64,000 bases of DNA from Amorphochlora amoebiformis (GCA_054601695.1 BAAHQB010000058.1:372001-436000); one strand, 5' to 3'; shown: positions 1 through 60,459, counted from the stretch's first letter. Notes: generated from the sequence alone by a model not told the origin. Translations and numbers: made by a program.

Positions 1-16
1 TATCAATACATATACA

Positions 17-68
<52 letters not shown>

Positions 69-403
69 GTATACATTTGTGTGTGTATATATATAGACAT
101 ATAAATATATTATATATATATATATAAATATATATATATAATATGTACCATGTAAAGTTCAAAATGTATATTATTTGCAAATATACACTTGCGGTAGCAC
201 ATTTGTACATCTTTCAAGTTCAAAGTGTGTGTTATTTACCTGTAAATGCATGTAGTTGTAGCCTAAAATATGTGTATCGTTACAATGTCTATACATGTAA
301 AAATACACAATGTGTTTTTTGTAGCATACACATATGTATGTATGTATATATACATATGTAAATATATATATACGTATATATATATATATATACATCTTAT
401 ATA

Positions 404-450
<47 letters not shown>

Positions 451-500
451 ACGTATGTGTGTGTATTAGGTCAAGATGTATTATTACCTATGGTATGATA

Positions 501-551
<51 letters not shown>

Positions 552-570
552 CATTATAATATACGTATAG
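1..570 (+). repeat. Intron sequence, (TA)n and TATG/TGTG microsatellite
   Basis: Nearly all (TA)n with short (TG)n and TATG blocks, ending at the acceptor of the first visible phosphatase exon. A non-repetitive patch at 145-315 has no exon with sensible splice sites that I can see. Confidence 0.7.
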
Positions 571-13220
<12,650 letters not shown>

Positions 13221-13704
13221 CCTTATTAGGCTATAATCATTGAAAATTCATGTTAATTGCAAACATTCGACTAGATTCGAATTCGATCATGACCTCTTTT
13301 GTTCCAGTTGTTACTCAGATAGTTTAGACAGTATACGTAGCATTAATTGAATTGAATTTATTTAAATTCAGCGACCATACAATCTAGACAATACACTTGT
13401 TGAATCTGACTATTACTAGTATTAACTGGATTATCACCAGATTAAATCACACTCAGGTATTATGTAATTTCAGTTTACATTTGTGGAATATTTGCGCACC
13501 CGAACTTCCGACTGAGGTACAATCCCAATCCGGCTATGAAGTAGCCATTCTTAAACGAGTGAGTCAAAACGTAGATTGACCTCTGCATGAATATTCTAGC
13601 CATTCTTAAACTAGTCAAATGTACGATATTAACTAGATTGACCTCTGAATATTCATCATGATATTTATGACGAGAAGCAGCTATTTTTGTAGTATCTAGC
13701 AAGT
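13221..13704. other. Convergent 3' intergenic region
   Basis: Lies between the phosphatase stop and the 3' end of the minus-strand gene. Moderately AT-rich but free of (TA)n arrays. It contains CAATCTAGACAATAC, which recurs in the other convergent intergenic region near 36.12 kb, and several CTAG sites. A short internal duplication (TAGCCATTCTTAAAC) occurs near 13540 and 13600. A possible open stretch at 13470-13559 has no support as an exon. Confidence 0.6.
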
Positions 13705-13753
13705 CTAAAGAGCGGAGCAGCCCTCCGTTTTCCCGGTCACGACAATCGGCATC

Positions 13754-14089
13754 TTATCTTGCATCACGTTGCGAATCTGATCGTATATACTAGCTATAGG
13801 TACATCACATATATATATATATATATGTATGTGTGTGTAAGCATATGTAGTAATATAAAACACATTTACCTGTAAAACTAGACGTTAAAACAAACATGGA
13901 CATGTATATATATATATATATATGTATATATTATATATATATATATACCTATATCATAACATATATACTAGATATATGTGTTCAGCTGCCCGATAGATAT
14001 CCTGCCTCACAAGGATATGTGTTTGATTTCATATATAATATATATATACGTATATATATATATATATATATACATATATACATGTTTAT

Positions 14090-14146
<57 letters not shown>

Positions 14147-14361
14147 TTACAACCTCTTTGATTCTTGAGTTATTCGTCCATACCGTGCCCTCTGGGCCTT
14201 GGTAACCTTAAGTGTTTATAAATATACGTATATACATAGGTGTATAAATATACATATATACATATAGGTGTGTGTTTACAGGTATCTAAATTATATATAT
14301 ATATATATACATACATATATACATATAGGTGTGTGTTCATGTATATTGTACACAGGTATCT

Positions 14362-14399
<38 letters not shown>

Positions 14400-14543
14400 T
14401 TTATGTATGATATAAATATAAATAAATGTAAATAAATATATATATATATATATTATATATATATATATAATACACAAACACGTAATCATACTATACCTAA
14501 ATATATATTATATATATGTACGTATGAATATATGTATTATTCA

Positions 14544-14585
<42 letters not shown>

Positions 14586-14686
14586 TACATGTAAGATTAG
14601 TATACATGCTATTTATTCAAATGTAATTATATACTTTCTTATACATATAAATTATGTATTACATACACGCACGTCTGCATATATAT

Positions 14687-14719
<33 letters not shown>

Positions 14720-14826
14720 GTATGTAGATTGAATGTATATATATATGTATCTACATATATATACACACACATATATATATATATTGAATGTATATATATA
14801 TATATATATATTTACATATACATATA

Positions 14827-14896
<70 letters not shown>

Positions 14897-14988
14897 TATC
14901 ATAACATTCACATATGAGTCTAGATGCATAACACACAATTTCTATTTTACAAAAAAATACATAATACACAACATGTACAATATACATG

Positions 14989-15030
<42 letters not shown>

Positions 15031-15060
15031 GATATGTATACATATACATATATATATATA

Positions 15061-15096
<36 letters not shown>

Positions 15097-15251
15097 CATA
15101 TATATATATTACTTCCTCCGAAAGGCATGAGAAAGCATAGGCAGCTGAATAGTGGAGAAAGTGGACACGATGTAGGAAAAAACCTATATACATCAATATA
15201 GACTTCTAATCTACATTTCGTATGTGTCTGTAAACACATAGGTTTATGTAC

Positions 15252-15318
<67 letters not shown>

Positions 15319-15369
15319 ATACATATGTTTGTTTGCACATACGTGGGATATCTAATACTTGCGTGTGTT

Positions 15370-15403
<34 letters not shown>

Positions 15404-15644
15404 ATATATATATATAAAAATATATATATATACATATTCACAAATACAGTATGCTTTTAATATATGTATATGTACATATTTATAGCACAAGTATACATAT
15501 GTATATATATGTACATATATATATATATATATATACACATGTACATACACACACATATATATATATAACATATATATACAACACTTTATGACTACTTTTT
15601 GTAATACTTTTCTCTGTAGACATTGATGATATATTAATATTTAT

Positions 15645-15678
<34 letters not shown>

Positions 15679-15738
15679 TACATACATATATATAAAATCC
15701 TTTTATTATCCTTTTATTTTACATACACATATACATGT

Positions 15739-15823
<85 letters not shown>

Positions 15824-16355
15824 CGAGATACAATACGCTCACATTCAAAACATCATATAACGTATGTATGTGAGATACAATACGCTCACATTCAAAACAT
15901 CACATAATGTATGTATGTGAGATACAATACACTCACATTCAAAACATCATATATAATATGAATACATCCTTACCCCGAAGAAAAGGATCTTCTCACCAGC
16001 CCACGGACAGAAAGAACATAGAAAGATGGGGTTTAAAAAAAAAAAAAAAATCACAAGCGAATAAAACAAGGAAACAGAGTTTGAAAAAAAAAAAAAAAAA
16101 GAAAATCAGATAAAAAAAAAAAAAAGAAAATCAGATAGTCGACCTACCTACCAATCAACCCTAACCCTATCCTCTCATTCGTCATCTAATCCTAAATCTA
16201 ACCCTTCTGGTTTCAATCTAGCCCCAACCCTAACCTTATCATCCAGAATCTAACCCTAACCCTATTCTTGGCTTCCTAATTACAATTTCTAGAACGTTAA
16301 TCTTAAATCTAGCTCTAGCCCTGATAGAAGATGTAATAATATATACATATATATG

Positions 16356-16408
<53 letters not shown>

Positions 16409-16613
16409 ATATTATATGTTTCGGATATCTTTAAATCATTCCCCTTTTTACCGTAAAGGATATTCAATATGTGTATGTTTTTTAATGTACATATATTATA
16501 TATATATATGTACATATTATATATATATTATAATATTATAATATCTATTTACACATATGTACGTCCCAATTTCAATAGGTATATATATATATATATATGT
16601 ATATATTATATAC

Positions 16614-16652
<39 letters not shown>

Positions 16653-16791
16653 ACCGTATTATAACGACACAGCCTTCTTTTAAATCTTCCGTTACATTTT
16701 CCCACCCGGAACCGCTGGATTAATATATATATGTGTGTTATATATACATATATATATATATATATATTGTGTTGTTCTATGTACAATATAC

Positions 16792-16860
<69 letters not shown>

Positions 16861-16876
16861 ATATATATATATATAT

Positions 16877-16912
<36 letters not shown>

Positions 16913-17262
16913 CCACCCGGAACCGCTGGATTTATATGAATATATAGTTATAAAAATATTGTTAAATGTACATATATACATATACATATATATATACAAT
17001 ACTTATTTTATATGTATATTCGCTTCGTATTCCTAATCGAAACCGGCGAATTTTCGCAGAATATACATATGTTCGTATATAATGCGTATATTTCGCTGCG
17101 TGTGCCCAATCGAAAACGCTGGATCTTTACATGAATGTGTGTATGTGTGTGTGTGTATATGTATATATATATATATGTATATACATATTTGTGTTTTATG
17201 TTCATACAAAAATTACTCGGTTATAGAGATCTCGACCACATCAAGCCACTCAGCAACCTGAA

Positions 17263-17314
<52 letters not shown>

Positions 17315-17449
17315 ATATATATGTATATATGTGTATAAATATATATGTACATATGTATCAATATATATGTATGTATGTATATATATATATATATATCATC
17401 ATACACACATACACATACATGTATACATATGAATATTTGCATATACACA

Positions 17450-17484
<35 letters not shown>

Positions 17485-17816
17485 CAGATATATGTATGTA
17501 TATATAAAACCTTTGTGAAGCAGAAGACAGTGGCCTTATGGTGCTTCTTGTCTTGCCGTTGAATACTTTAATATATATATATATATTATATATATATTAT
17601 ATATATATATGTATGTATATTATATATATATATATATACACATATATATATATCTGTGGCCTTATGGTGCTTCTTGTCTTGCCGTTGAATACTTTAATAT
17701 ATATATATATATTATATATATATTATATATATATATGTATGTATATTATATATATATACATACACATATATATATATCTGTGGCCTTATGGTGCTTCTTG
17801 TCTTGCCGTTGAATAC

Positions 17817-17884
<68 letters not shown>

Positions 17885-17888
17885 CATT

Positions 17889-17919
<31 letters not shown>

Positions 17920-18390
17920 TTCATACGAATGCAAGGGTATTTACATATTAACATATAATCATGTACTCATATACAAAATATATATATATATATATATGTT
18001 GTAACTATCTATCTATGTATCTATCCATATATATATATACATATATGTATATATATATGTATATATATATGTACACGAAATGTATGACATCATGTAATAT
18101 ATAGATATACATATGACGCAGTATGCATTTGAATATGATACCTATACTTTGACTTAGTGTATACATATATATATATATATATATGTATGTACGTATATAT
18201 AGAAACACATACATATATATATATATACATGTGTGCGTGTGTACAGAAGTATACATAATATATATATATATATATATATATATAATACATATATATATAT
18301 ATATTTAAGTATACACACATGTATATATACAAATTTGTACAAATATAAAATACCTATGAGATATAAGTAATACAAACATCTTTATGTATA

Positions 18391-18428
<38 letters not shown>

Positions 18429-18913
18429 CCACTGGCAAACAAACACACCCCGAACACATACACATACGCGACACGCGCATGCACACGCACAAATGCCTCG
18501 AGACGCAATTGCACCATTTTGCGCACATCTATATGAATATTTTGTTCTTAATAAACAAAGAGGGAGAGAAGAGGGCGGAGAACAGAGAGAGAGAAAAAAA
18601 AGGAAAGAGACAAGAAGGAGAGATGAGAGAGGAGAGAAAAAGAAACGAAGAGAGACAGAGAGGAGAAAGAGAAGGAAACAGAGAGAGGGGGAGAGAGAGA
18701 AGGAAACAGAGAGAGGGGGAGAGAGAGAGGAGAGAGAGAGAGGAGAGAGAGAGGGGAAGAGAGAGAAAGAGAAAGAGAAAGAGAAAGAGAAAGAGGGAAA
18801 GCTCAAGTAATAACGAGTATACCGAAGTTTGTCCAAACCTCCCAAAACTCCTTTTTCCGATTTTTTAAATTCCGAGATTGCTTTCAGGAAGGCCTATTGA
18901 TCATTTGTATATG

Positions 18914-19010
<97 letters not shown>

Positions 19011-19414
19011 AATATATGTATATGTATTTATATATATATATATATATATGATACATTTATTATATTTATGTATATATGTGTGTATATATACATACATATA
19101 TATACACACATATACATATATAGATATATATATGTATATATATATATATATATACACATACATATTATACATATCATATATACACACATATATATATATA
19201 CATACATATATATATATATATATATTATATATATACATACATATATGTATATATATATATTATATATATATATATATATATACATATATTAATTTATGTA
19301 TACATGTATTATTTTTAACAATATGACCTCAAATGCAGCATCTGGTGTTGCTTGTACATTCCTGATGAGATAGTACAAATCACTTAATAAGCATGTAAGC
19401 AAATGCACCGGTAC

Positions 19415-19446
<32 letters not shown>

Positions 19447-19477
19447 CATAATACATGTATATATACATATACATACA

Positions 19478-19529
<52 letters not shown>

Positions 19530-19582
19530 AAAGATATAATACATATATATATATATATATATATTTTCTCTTTATATTATAT

Positions 19583-19624
<42 letters not shown>

Positions 19625-19666
19625 ACAATATACATATATATATATATATATATAAATTTATATATA

Positions 19667-19756
<90 letters not shown>

Positions 19757-19793
19757 ATAAATATATGTTAATATATGTAAATAAATATATATA

Positions 19794-19826
<33 letters not shown>

Positions 19827-20099
19827 CATACATATATATGTAAGTATATCACATTTTATGTACACAAATATATATATATATATATATATACATATATATA
19901 TACCCAAATGTATATATATATATATTTGAATGTAATGTAGATATACGTCTGCTACCAAGTCTCTGCGTAATAGCGTATATTCCTATACCCTGGAATCCAG
20001 GCCCCAGGCCGTATACACCCTTGGATGGGCGCCTAATAAAGGCATATGAATAACATAAAATGCTTTTGAACTTTGCACACACAAACACACACACAAATA

Positions 20100-20135
<36 letters not shown>

Positions 20136-20688
20136 ATGTTCTATATATATATATATATGTATGTATGTGTGTGTGTGTGTATATTAATGTATATTCACAT
20201 ATATTTTATGTATATAGATATACATATATATATATATATATATATTGTATTGGTACATTTACAACACAGAAATCATTCAATTGGAACATACATATTATAA
20301 ATATGTATAGTATGTATACATCACGCACACTTGGGTATGTGTGTTCCCAGACGCGCCTTGTGAAAAACACATGTATACATGCATACATTCAATATAGACA
20401 CTAATTTATCCATGTACACATCAGACCAACATTCCAAACTAGGAGGAGGCCAGATTCTTCGCCATATAACAATGTAAATACCTCTGTACACCTTCGGAAT
20501 ACTTTCATCTTATGTTTTAATCTTTAAGCCCATTTCCCCATCCATTCTATCCAAAACTGCACCAAAACCAGCGAAGGGCGAGATAGAGATACATAGAAAT
20601 ATTTTATGGCGTTGAGGAGAACACGGAAAGCTCTAATTACCTGGCATGCCGAGAGGCAGGATATGCTCGGTTCCGCGGATTCGTCCAT
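13754..20688 (-). CDS. Unrecognised intron-dense protein; 3' end ambiguous
   Basis: Start ATG at 20686-20688. Exons (transcript order): 20641-20688, 20427-20491, 20320-20356, 19989-20032, 19328-19361, 18823-18893, 18487-18528, 17511-17565, 17217-17257. The best-supported is 18823-18893 ([17 protein letters not shown]), open in one frame only and preceded by [11 protein letters not shown]. Other segments are [13 protein letters not shown] and [13 protein letters not shown]. Downstream exons 15113-15183, 14154-14206, 13969-14001 and a last exon near 13.7 kb are each open in several frames. One joining ends at a TAA at 13754 (209 residues, no missing exon); another ends at a TAG at 13705 but needs an exon I could not find; a third could stop inside 14154-14206. 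No family was recognised. Confidence 0.55.
15830..15952 (+). repeat. Three tandem 47-bp units in a minus-strand gene intron
   Basis: Each unit contains GAGATACAATACGCTCACA and CAAAACATCA. No exon signal. Confidence 0.75.
16030..16330 (+). repeat. Poly-A runs and degenerate telomere-like CCCTAA tract
   Basis: Three A runs of 14-18 bases (16036-16126), then irregular CCCTAACCCTA units to about 16320. The block is in an intron of the minus-strand gene, so the sense strand reads poly-T and TTAGGG. Confidence 0.7.
16690..17130 (-). repeat. Repeated exon-like fragment, CCAGCGGTTCCGGGTGG family
   Basis: Four diverged copies on the minus strand (about 16690-16725, 16905-16935, 17030-17060, 17088-17130). 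The copy at 16696-16714 has an acceptor CCAG and a donor GTAACG and could be a 19-nt exon following [13 protein letters not shown] in phase. The others lack one splice site. Confidence 0.5.
17640..17821 (-). pseudogene. Two truncated copies of minus-strand exon 17511-17565
   Basis: Copies near 17657-17697 and 17781-17821 lie upstream of the exon in transcript sense. They keep its acceptor and first two thirds (CAAGACAAGAAGCACC) but lose the donor end in (TA)n. Confidence 0.85.
18550..18805 (-). repeat. CT tract (GA on plus strand) just after a minus-strand donor
   Basis: Polypurine on the plus strand, polypyrimidine in the sense of the minus-strand gene, starting about 20 bp inside the intron after exon 18823-18893. 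The Arg/Glu-rich open frames here are repeat artefacts. Confidence 0.75.
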
Positions 20689-20847
20689 TCTTCCAGTGGC
20701 CGATCGGCACGTGTACGGTCAATTTTCCTTGCATGTGTCACACAGAGTGACACCTCATACCGGGACACCCGCGGGACACAATGACAGGTACACGTGTCTA
20801 TCTACGTAGGGTACCCGATGTAAAGAACCACCTCGGCGTGCGCGAAC
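20689..20847. promoter_or_regulatory. Compact divergent promoter with paired CACGTG sites
   Basis: Only 159 bp separates the two start codons. It is GC-richer than the introns and lacks (TA)n. CACGTGTAC at 20708-20716 and its reverse complement at 20788-20796 form an inverted pair of E-box/G-box-type sites. Between them TGTCAC...GTGACA (20736-20752) is another inverted repeat. Shared bidirectional regulation is inferred from position only. Confidence 0.55.
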
Positions 20848-35652
<14,805 letters not shown>

Positions 35653-36377
35653 ATATATACCATCTGGCCCTGGCGAGTATATCTAGTGTCTAGTATTTAC
35701 TAGAGATCGTAAAATCTTGAGGCTATAACTGTATAATCTCACATGAGCATAATGATCATATATTGTGTGTATGCATATGTACACAAACTAGCAAAGAAAA
35801 GTTGTTAAAAGAGTCGTGGTTCCAGTTGTTAACGTTCAATCATACATATTGTTGTTGTATGTAATTAGTTAGTCTGATACACATACACACAGATATAAAT
35901 TCGTCTAATCTAGTAATGGACTAGTACCTGTACCTAATTCTAATTTAAACCAAGAGTCTAGAGAGTAAGTACGAGTCCGGGGCTTTACAAGTGTGCAGAG
36001 AGCTATAGCACTATTATTCGCACTAACATGTCTAGATCTAGAGATACGCCAGAGTCACCTAGGATACGTGATATATACTTCTCAGTCTCTAGTAGAAAGA
36101 ATATTAGAACACGTGTACAATCTAGACAATCTAGACAATACGTATCGGATGTGTATATATATATCATGAGGCCTATGGTGCTGATCGTGATATAGTTAGA
36201 ATATCTTGAATATATATATATAATCTGGACAATCTCCTTATCGACTAGACTGTATTCCAATATTGACTTAAGATTCAATTAAAACAAGTTGGACGATGAT
36301 GGCGGCCGCATGCATTCATTGATTTCATATTTTACATATTTGAACCCAAAACAAACAATTGCAATGCTGAAACTAAA
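35653..36377. other. Convergent 3' intergenic region
   Basis: Between the stops of the propeller gene and the charged-protein gene. Low in (TA)n. Contains CAATCTAGACAATCTAGACAATAC near 36119-36142, sharing its core with 13.38 kb, and many CTAG sites. No gene seen. Confidence 0.55.
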
Positions 36378-53724
<17,347 letters not shown>

Positions 53725-54112
53725 CGGCGCCAAGTGGGATGACTTCCTGTCCTGCTTGAGGTGGTGCCGAAGAAATCAAGGATTTATGGATTCCGTCACC
53801 TCCCTCTACAAATCATGACGTAACGTTGAATCACAATCATTGTACACCCCTATGTAACACCTATTTTCACCGAAAATAGTCCACTTAAAGTTTGATGATC
53901 TTACCTAATAATCAATATGTGGTTAGGGTAGTCTTCACCGCTGACACGTGCCCATCGAGGCCCACCCGAAAGGGAAAGGCGCATATCAAAAGACGTCGTC
54001 CGACCCCCCCTCTTCTCCCCACGAAGATTAAGAAAGCTACCGCAAATCAACGCTTTTTAGATACCCTTTGGGGACCTATAGAGCTCTTTAATCCCGAAAA
54101 TAAGGCGGAATA
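53725..54112. promoter_or_regulatory. Divergent promoter region
   Basis: 388 bp between the start codons of the charged-protein gene (-) and the DEP gene (+), free of (TA)n. Contains TGACGTAA (53816-53823, CRE-like). An open frame at 53892-54111 ends in TAATG overlapping the DEP start; it may be chance or an upstream ORF. Confidence 0.5.
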
Positions 54113-54980
54113 ATGCCGAATATGCTGGGGAGGCTCGCCGAGATTGCTCGGCAGATTGAGGTAAACGTGGTCGAGAAGAAGCTTAGGTATCGGTTCAGAT
54201 ATTATAGAGGTTCGTACTCTTTTTGCTTTTATAAATTGTTTTTATTTTGTGGGTTGACCTTGTGTGGGTAAAAATAAGGTTTTTCGTGTGTATGGGGGGT
54301 GAGGAGTGTGCGATTACGTGACTTATATTTTGGTGAAAATAAAACTATATACGTTTACGTATGTATACATATGTGTATGTATATATGTATATGTATATGT
54401 GCATATATAATACATGTAAATATGTGGATTTATACATATATATATATATGTGTGTGTACATATACATATATACATATATGTCTTTACATATATATATATA
54501 TATATTATGTGCACACCCATGTACAAAGACGCAGATTAAAAATATTTACATGTACGAATACATGTACATAGATATTTATTTATATACATGTAGACGCGTT
54601 TGTCGGGAGTAAGGCTGTGGACTTTATGGTGAAAAACGGTATCATCGTGTCGCGAGAGGTATACATATGTAATATATATATATTCTTCAGAAAAAATATA
54701 AATGTATGCTATTCGATTGCATATTTCATGTCAAGGCATACATGCACTACACACATCTACTCAAACCCTTTTTGAACTGCACATACATATATCTACATAT
54801 GTACGTAGATATAGATAAAATATATATATATGTGTGTGTTGTAACACACACTCCGAGAATAGCTTCCATTTTTTGAAATTTTCGTCAGGATGCAGTAGCC
54901 CTGGGCAATAGCTTACTTCGTGAGGGGTTTATACGGCATGTGACGGGTGATCACTCTTTTAAGGTTTGCTTGACAAATAC

Positions 54981-55022
<42 letters not shown>

Positions 55023-55030
55023 AAATATGT

Positions 55031-55100
<70 letters not shown>

Positions 55101-55474
55101 TATAATATATAATATTATATATATATGGGCAAGTGAAGTGTTTTATATGTATATGCGCACGTATGTAATATATATACATATATGTATATATATATTATAT
55201 ACATATATATATATATATATTTATGAATATATATATATATATATATGTTGTTTATATGTGTTTATATATATATATATATATATATATATGTCTACCTGTT
55301 TACTATGTGTAAATGTGCACGCTTTCTGTTTTTTAATAACAATAGAAGAAGATATAGTTTTGTGTATTGTATACAGAGTGAGACGAATGTGGGAATTGGA
55401 TAAATGTACATTTATATTTTCTATTTGCATTCATGAATACATAAATATATATATACATATATATATATATATTA

Positions 55475-55506
<32 letters not shown>

Positions 55507-55626
55507 GTATGTATACCTTGATATATGTGTGTATATTTGTGTACATATACATATAATACATATGCATACATAGGATGAAAACTTGTTTTATCGCGTGATC
55601 AGGATCACACCGTATTCATTCCCTGC

Positions 55627-55670
<44 letters not shown>

Positions 55671-56783
55671 GTATATATGTATTAATATATATCAATATAT
55701 ATATTATATGTATATATATATATATATTATGTATATATATATAATATATAGTATATCTATGATTATAGATAAAAATTTATATATTTACCACTATTTACAC
55801 AAACATACATCACATGAATATAAATATTTCAATACAAATCATCCACATACATACAATATATATATGTATATATAACACTTTCACGTTGCATATTCACTGA
55901 CATCCATATTTCGTACACATATATGTGTGTACATATTTTAGAATGAAGACATTTGGTTGTATACATTCGTATATCTACAAACATATAACACATATGTATA
56001 TATAATATTATATACATATGTATGTATATATGTATAATATTATGCATGATTGTTGCATACATATACAATACATATAAACATGCCGAAGAAAAGAATCAGA
56101 AACATATATCTAACGCTACACAAAAAGAAAAAAAAAAAACAATTATTCGTGTCCACCTTTTCCTCGCTCGCTCACCCCACTCTGCAAATCTCTTCCTATG
56201 AACTCAAACTAATCTATAATCTCGAGTTCGGAACTGTAAATTTGGAAGATTGTAAGACTTTTTTTGCATTTTTAGATGCGGGAGACCAAGGGGGCTAGGT
56301 CACGTACCAAGTCGCAGCCGCCTACTGCCTCGGAGGTTTTTTTGATATTAGATATGTGTGCATATCTATATATCTGTATATCTAGATAATATATATATAT
56401 ATATATATAATAATAATAATGTTAAATATAGGTGTATAATATATACATACATTTTCATATAACATATATATATTTGTATGCATAAGTGTGTATATTCACA
56501 TTATACTTATATTTACGGTGTATAGTTATAGGTGAAAGTCAGGATATGGATTTATATATGCACATATGTGCATATGCATATGTACATGATTACATATATT
56601 CACTTTATATTTATATATACATACATATATATATATATATATTGAGATATATGTAATATATATATCATATATATATATTTAAAATGTAATATATATATAT
56701 ATAGTAAACATATTACACACCAAATGCGTACATGAAAACACACATTTGTATATACATATCTAGATAAATTTCTTGAAATATAT

Positions 56784-56815
<32 letters not shown>

Positions 56816-56863
56816 AATGTGTATTATATAATATAGATTAACATACATATAAACAACTAAATA

Positions 56864-56901
<38 letters not shown>

Positions 56902-57285
56902 AATCATATATCAGAGCCTATCCCAAGAGGCCTCAGTACTCAACCCAAGGCCTGACCAGTGGTTCATAGGAAAATCCCAACGAATAGAGGTTATACATAC
57001 GTATACACTAATACATCTCTCTCTCTCTCTATATATATATATTAGTGTTATTTATATATATATTCTTATATATATATATATATACATCTCAATATATATA
57101 GATGTTTAACAACACAACTACACATAAACCCTAGACATGCATACTTCCAAACATGTACATCTTTGACTCCAACGAAAGAGAAATATGAGGGTGATTCAGG
57201 GCTACAGATTGGTAAGTGACCGCAGGTCATGTTAGGAGAGAGAGCTAGACGTTCTGAATGTGTCATTTAGGCAAATATACATATG

Positions 57286-57332
<47 letters not shown>

Positions 57333-57415
57333 CATATTAATATATTAAGTTCTGCAAGTTATGTTAGGAGAAAGGGCTAGACGTTCTGAATGTGTCATTT
57401 AGGCAAATATACATG

Positions 57416-57477
<62 letters not shown>

Positions 57478-57563
57478 ATAAATATATCAAGTTCCGCAAG
57501 TTATGTTAGGAGAGAGAGCGAGACTTTCTGAATGTGTCATTTAGGCAAATATACATATGTATG

Positions 57564-57603
<40 letters not shown>

Positions 57604-57696
57604 ACATATAAATATATTAAGTTCCGCAAGTTGTGTTAGGAGAAAGAGCTAGACGTTCTGAATGTGTCCTTTAGGCAAATGTGCATATGTAGATGA

Positions 57697-57748
<52 letters not shown>

Positions 57749-57760
57749 TTATATATAAAA

Positions 57761-57796
<36 letters not shown>

Positions 57797-57823
57797 CATA
57801 TACATATGATATATATATTTATC

Positions 57824-57856
<33 letters not shown>

Positions 57857-58128
57857 TTATACATATACATATGTATATATATATATAATATATATGATGT
57901 ACAGGTATTAGAAGCTCTTATACAGCAGTGCAACGAGAAGGTGATGCATACTTGAGTATTTTCATATATATATATATACATATTTATATAAATATATATA
58001 TATACATGTATATTTTTTATTTTCTACATGTACACATATGCTTTAATATGCACAAACATATATAAATATATAAATATAATACATCATATATATATATATA
58101 TATATATACATGTATTATATATATTTAT

Positions 58129-58160
<32 letters not shown>

Positions 58161-59232
58161 GTAACGTTCATACACACATATCACAGGCAAACTATCTCGA
58201 CATGGAAATGATTCAACTTCGCGATGCCGTCTACGAAACGACTACAACCCTAAAAGAGGTCAAGATCAGATGTGAAGAAATTCAACAGAGCTACAGGTTA
58301 TGTGAGATTAGGGTTAGGGTTAGGGTTAGGGTTAGGGTTAGGGTTAGGGTTAGGGTTAGGGTTAGGGTTATGTAAATGAGCTCCGAGGGAAAAATTCAAT
58401 AATAATAATAAATGATTCTGGCTATTAGAATGTATGTCAAAACACTAATAATCACTGTTTTTCCTTTGATTTAGGGTTAGTTTAAGTTAGGGGGTTAGCT
58501 ACTGCAGAGTCTGGATTATAATATATGGGTAGGTGGATATTGTATATAAATATATATATATATATATACATGTGAATGTGTACATATATATATATATATA
58601 TATAAATGTGTACATGTGTATATACAATATAGATTGTACAAATATGTAAATATATATATATATATAGGATCCTACTAGAGTTTAACCAGCAACAGGTCGT
58701 AACCCTCTAACCCTAACCCTAACTCTAACCCTAACCCTAACCCTAACCCTAAACTCTAACCCTAACCCTAACCCCAACAGCTCAAATCCCTACAAATCCT
58801 AACCCCAAAAGCCCAAAACCCTTCTAACCCGAACCCAAACTCGAATCCTAATGTTGAAACCCTTACACCTAACCCCTACCCAGGTATATTCAAACCCTAA
58901 TCTTGACCTTTATCTAGACCCTAACCCTAACCCTAACCCTAAGGGTTGGAATCGACCTGAAGCCTTGCTGTATTGTTTCTAACTTTTACTGTGGTGGTTT
59001 CTGTTGTGGTTTCTGTTTGAATCCTAAGTGAAATCCAACCGCTAACCCTAAGGCTCGGGTGATTGTGACCCTGGCGCTATCGCTTGCTCTGAGTATGGGT
59101 ATGTATGTATGGGAAGATACTCTGTGAAGGATATATATGTATGTTTGTGTATGTGGAGATGTATATATGTATATATATGTGTGTGTATGTGTATATATTA
59201 GAATATATGAATATATACATATAAATATATAC

Positions 59233-59263
<31 letters not shown>

Positions 59264-59326
59264 GATGTATATATATATATATATGTATATATTATATATA
59301 TATATACGCATGTATATGTGTATATG

Positions 59327-59358
<32 letters not shown>

Positions 59359-59492
59359 ATATATATACATATATTGTATAGGTTTGGCCCATCAAAGCCT
59401 ATGTCTATTCGCCGTGGCATTGCTGTCTATGGTATATACCAATTATTCACAAAATATTAACATATATATTCATATATATATATATATATAAT

Positions 59493-59554
<62 letters not shown>

Positions 59555-60081
59555 TACATTTTATACAAAATGTACATATAGATATGTAAGATTTTGTACG
59601 TAAGTACAATGGTTACATTTGATAGACATATATATATATATATATATACTATTTACATGTAATTTATGATAGTGTATGGTACAAAAATACACATTTGACA
59701 GATACATATATACTATTTACATGTAATTTATGATACTGTATGGTACAAAAATTCAAATTTACTGCTCCTAAAGTCTAGAAAGTATATTCACAAATTGCAT
59801 ATACGTAGGGGGAAAAGGTTATACCACATTATATTACATCTACAGATGGATATTGATGTCAAATATATATATATATATATATATATTTACACGTACAATA
59901 CACATGTATATATATATATATACATATGTTATACACATAATATATAAAATGCGTTTATAGAATATTTATATATATATAAGATTTGTATTTGTATATATCA
60001 TATTCAGGCCGTATTAAGCAGAGACTCATTTTGTTTACATACGTATATACATACATATATATATATATATATACATATGCA

Positions 60082-60140
<59 letters not shown>

Positions 60141-60417
60141 AATACATATAAGATTTGTATATATTATAATCAGGCCGTGTTAAGTAGAGACGCATTTTAT
60201 TTTTATACGTATATACATACATATATATATATATATACATATGCAGTACATGTATATATATATATATAAATATATACATATATATATATATATATAAATA
60301 CATATAAGATTTGTATACATTATAATCAGGCCGTGTTAAGTAGAGACGCATTTTGTTTATATTTTGATCTCGGACCTGTTCTGGCGATTGCGAAGAGACG
60401 ACAGGAAGAAGTGTGTG

Positions 60418-60459
<42 letters not shown>

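Noticed and set aside
15955-16020. Possible minus-strand exon ending in GTGAGA or GTAAGG
   Set aside because: Good donors, but upstream is poly-T with no AG acceptor and no phase fit to the neighbours.
18479-18868. Arg/Glu/Lys-rich plus-strand frames
   Set aside because: GA tract; the sense strand here is minus, with exons 18487-18528 and 18823-18893.
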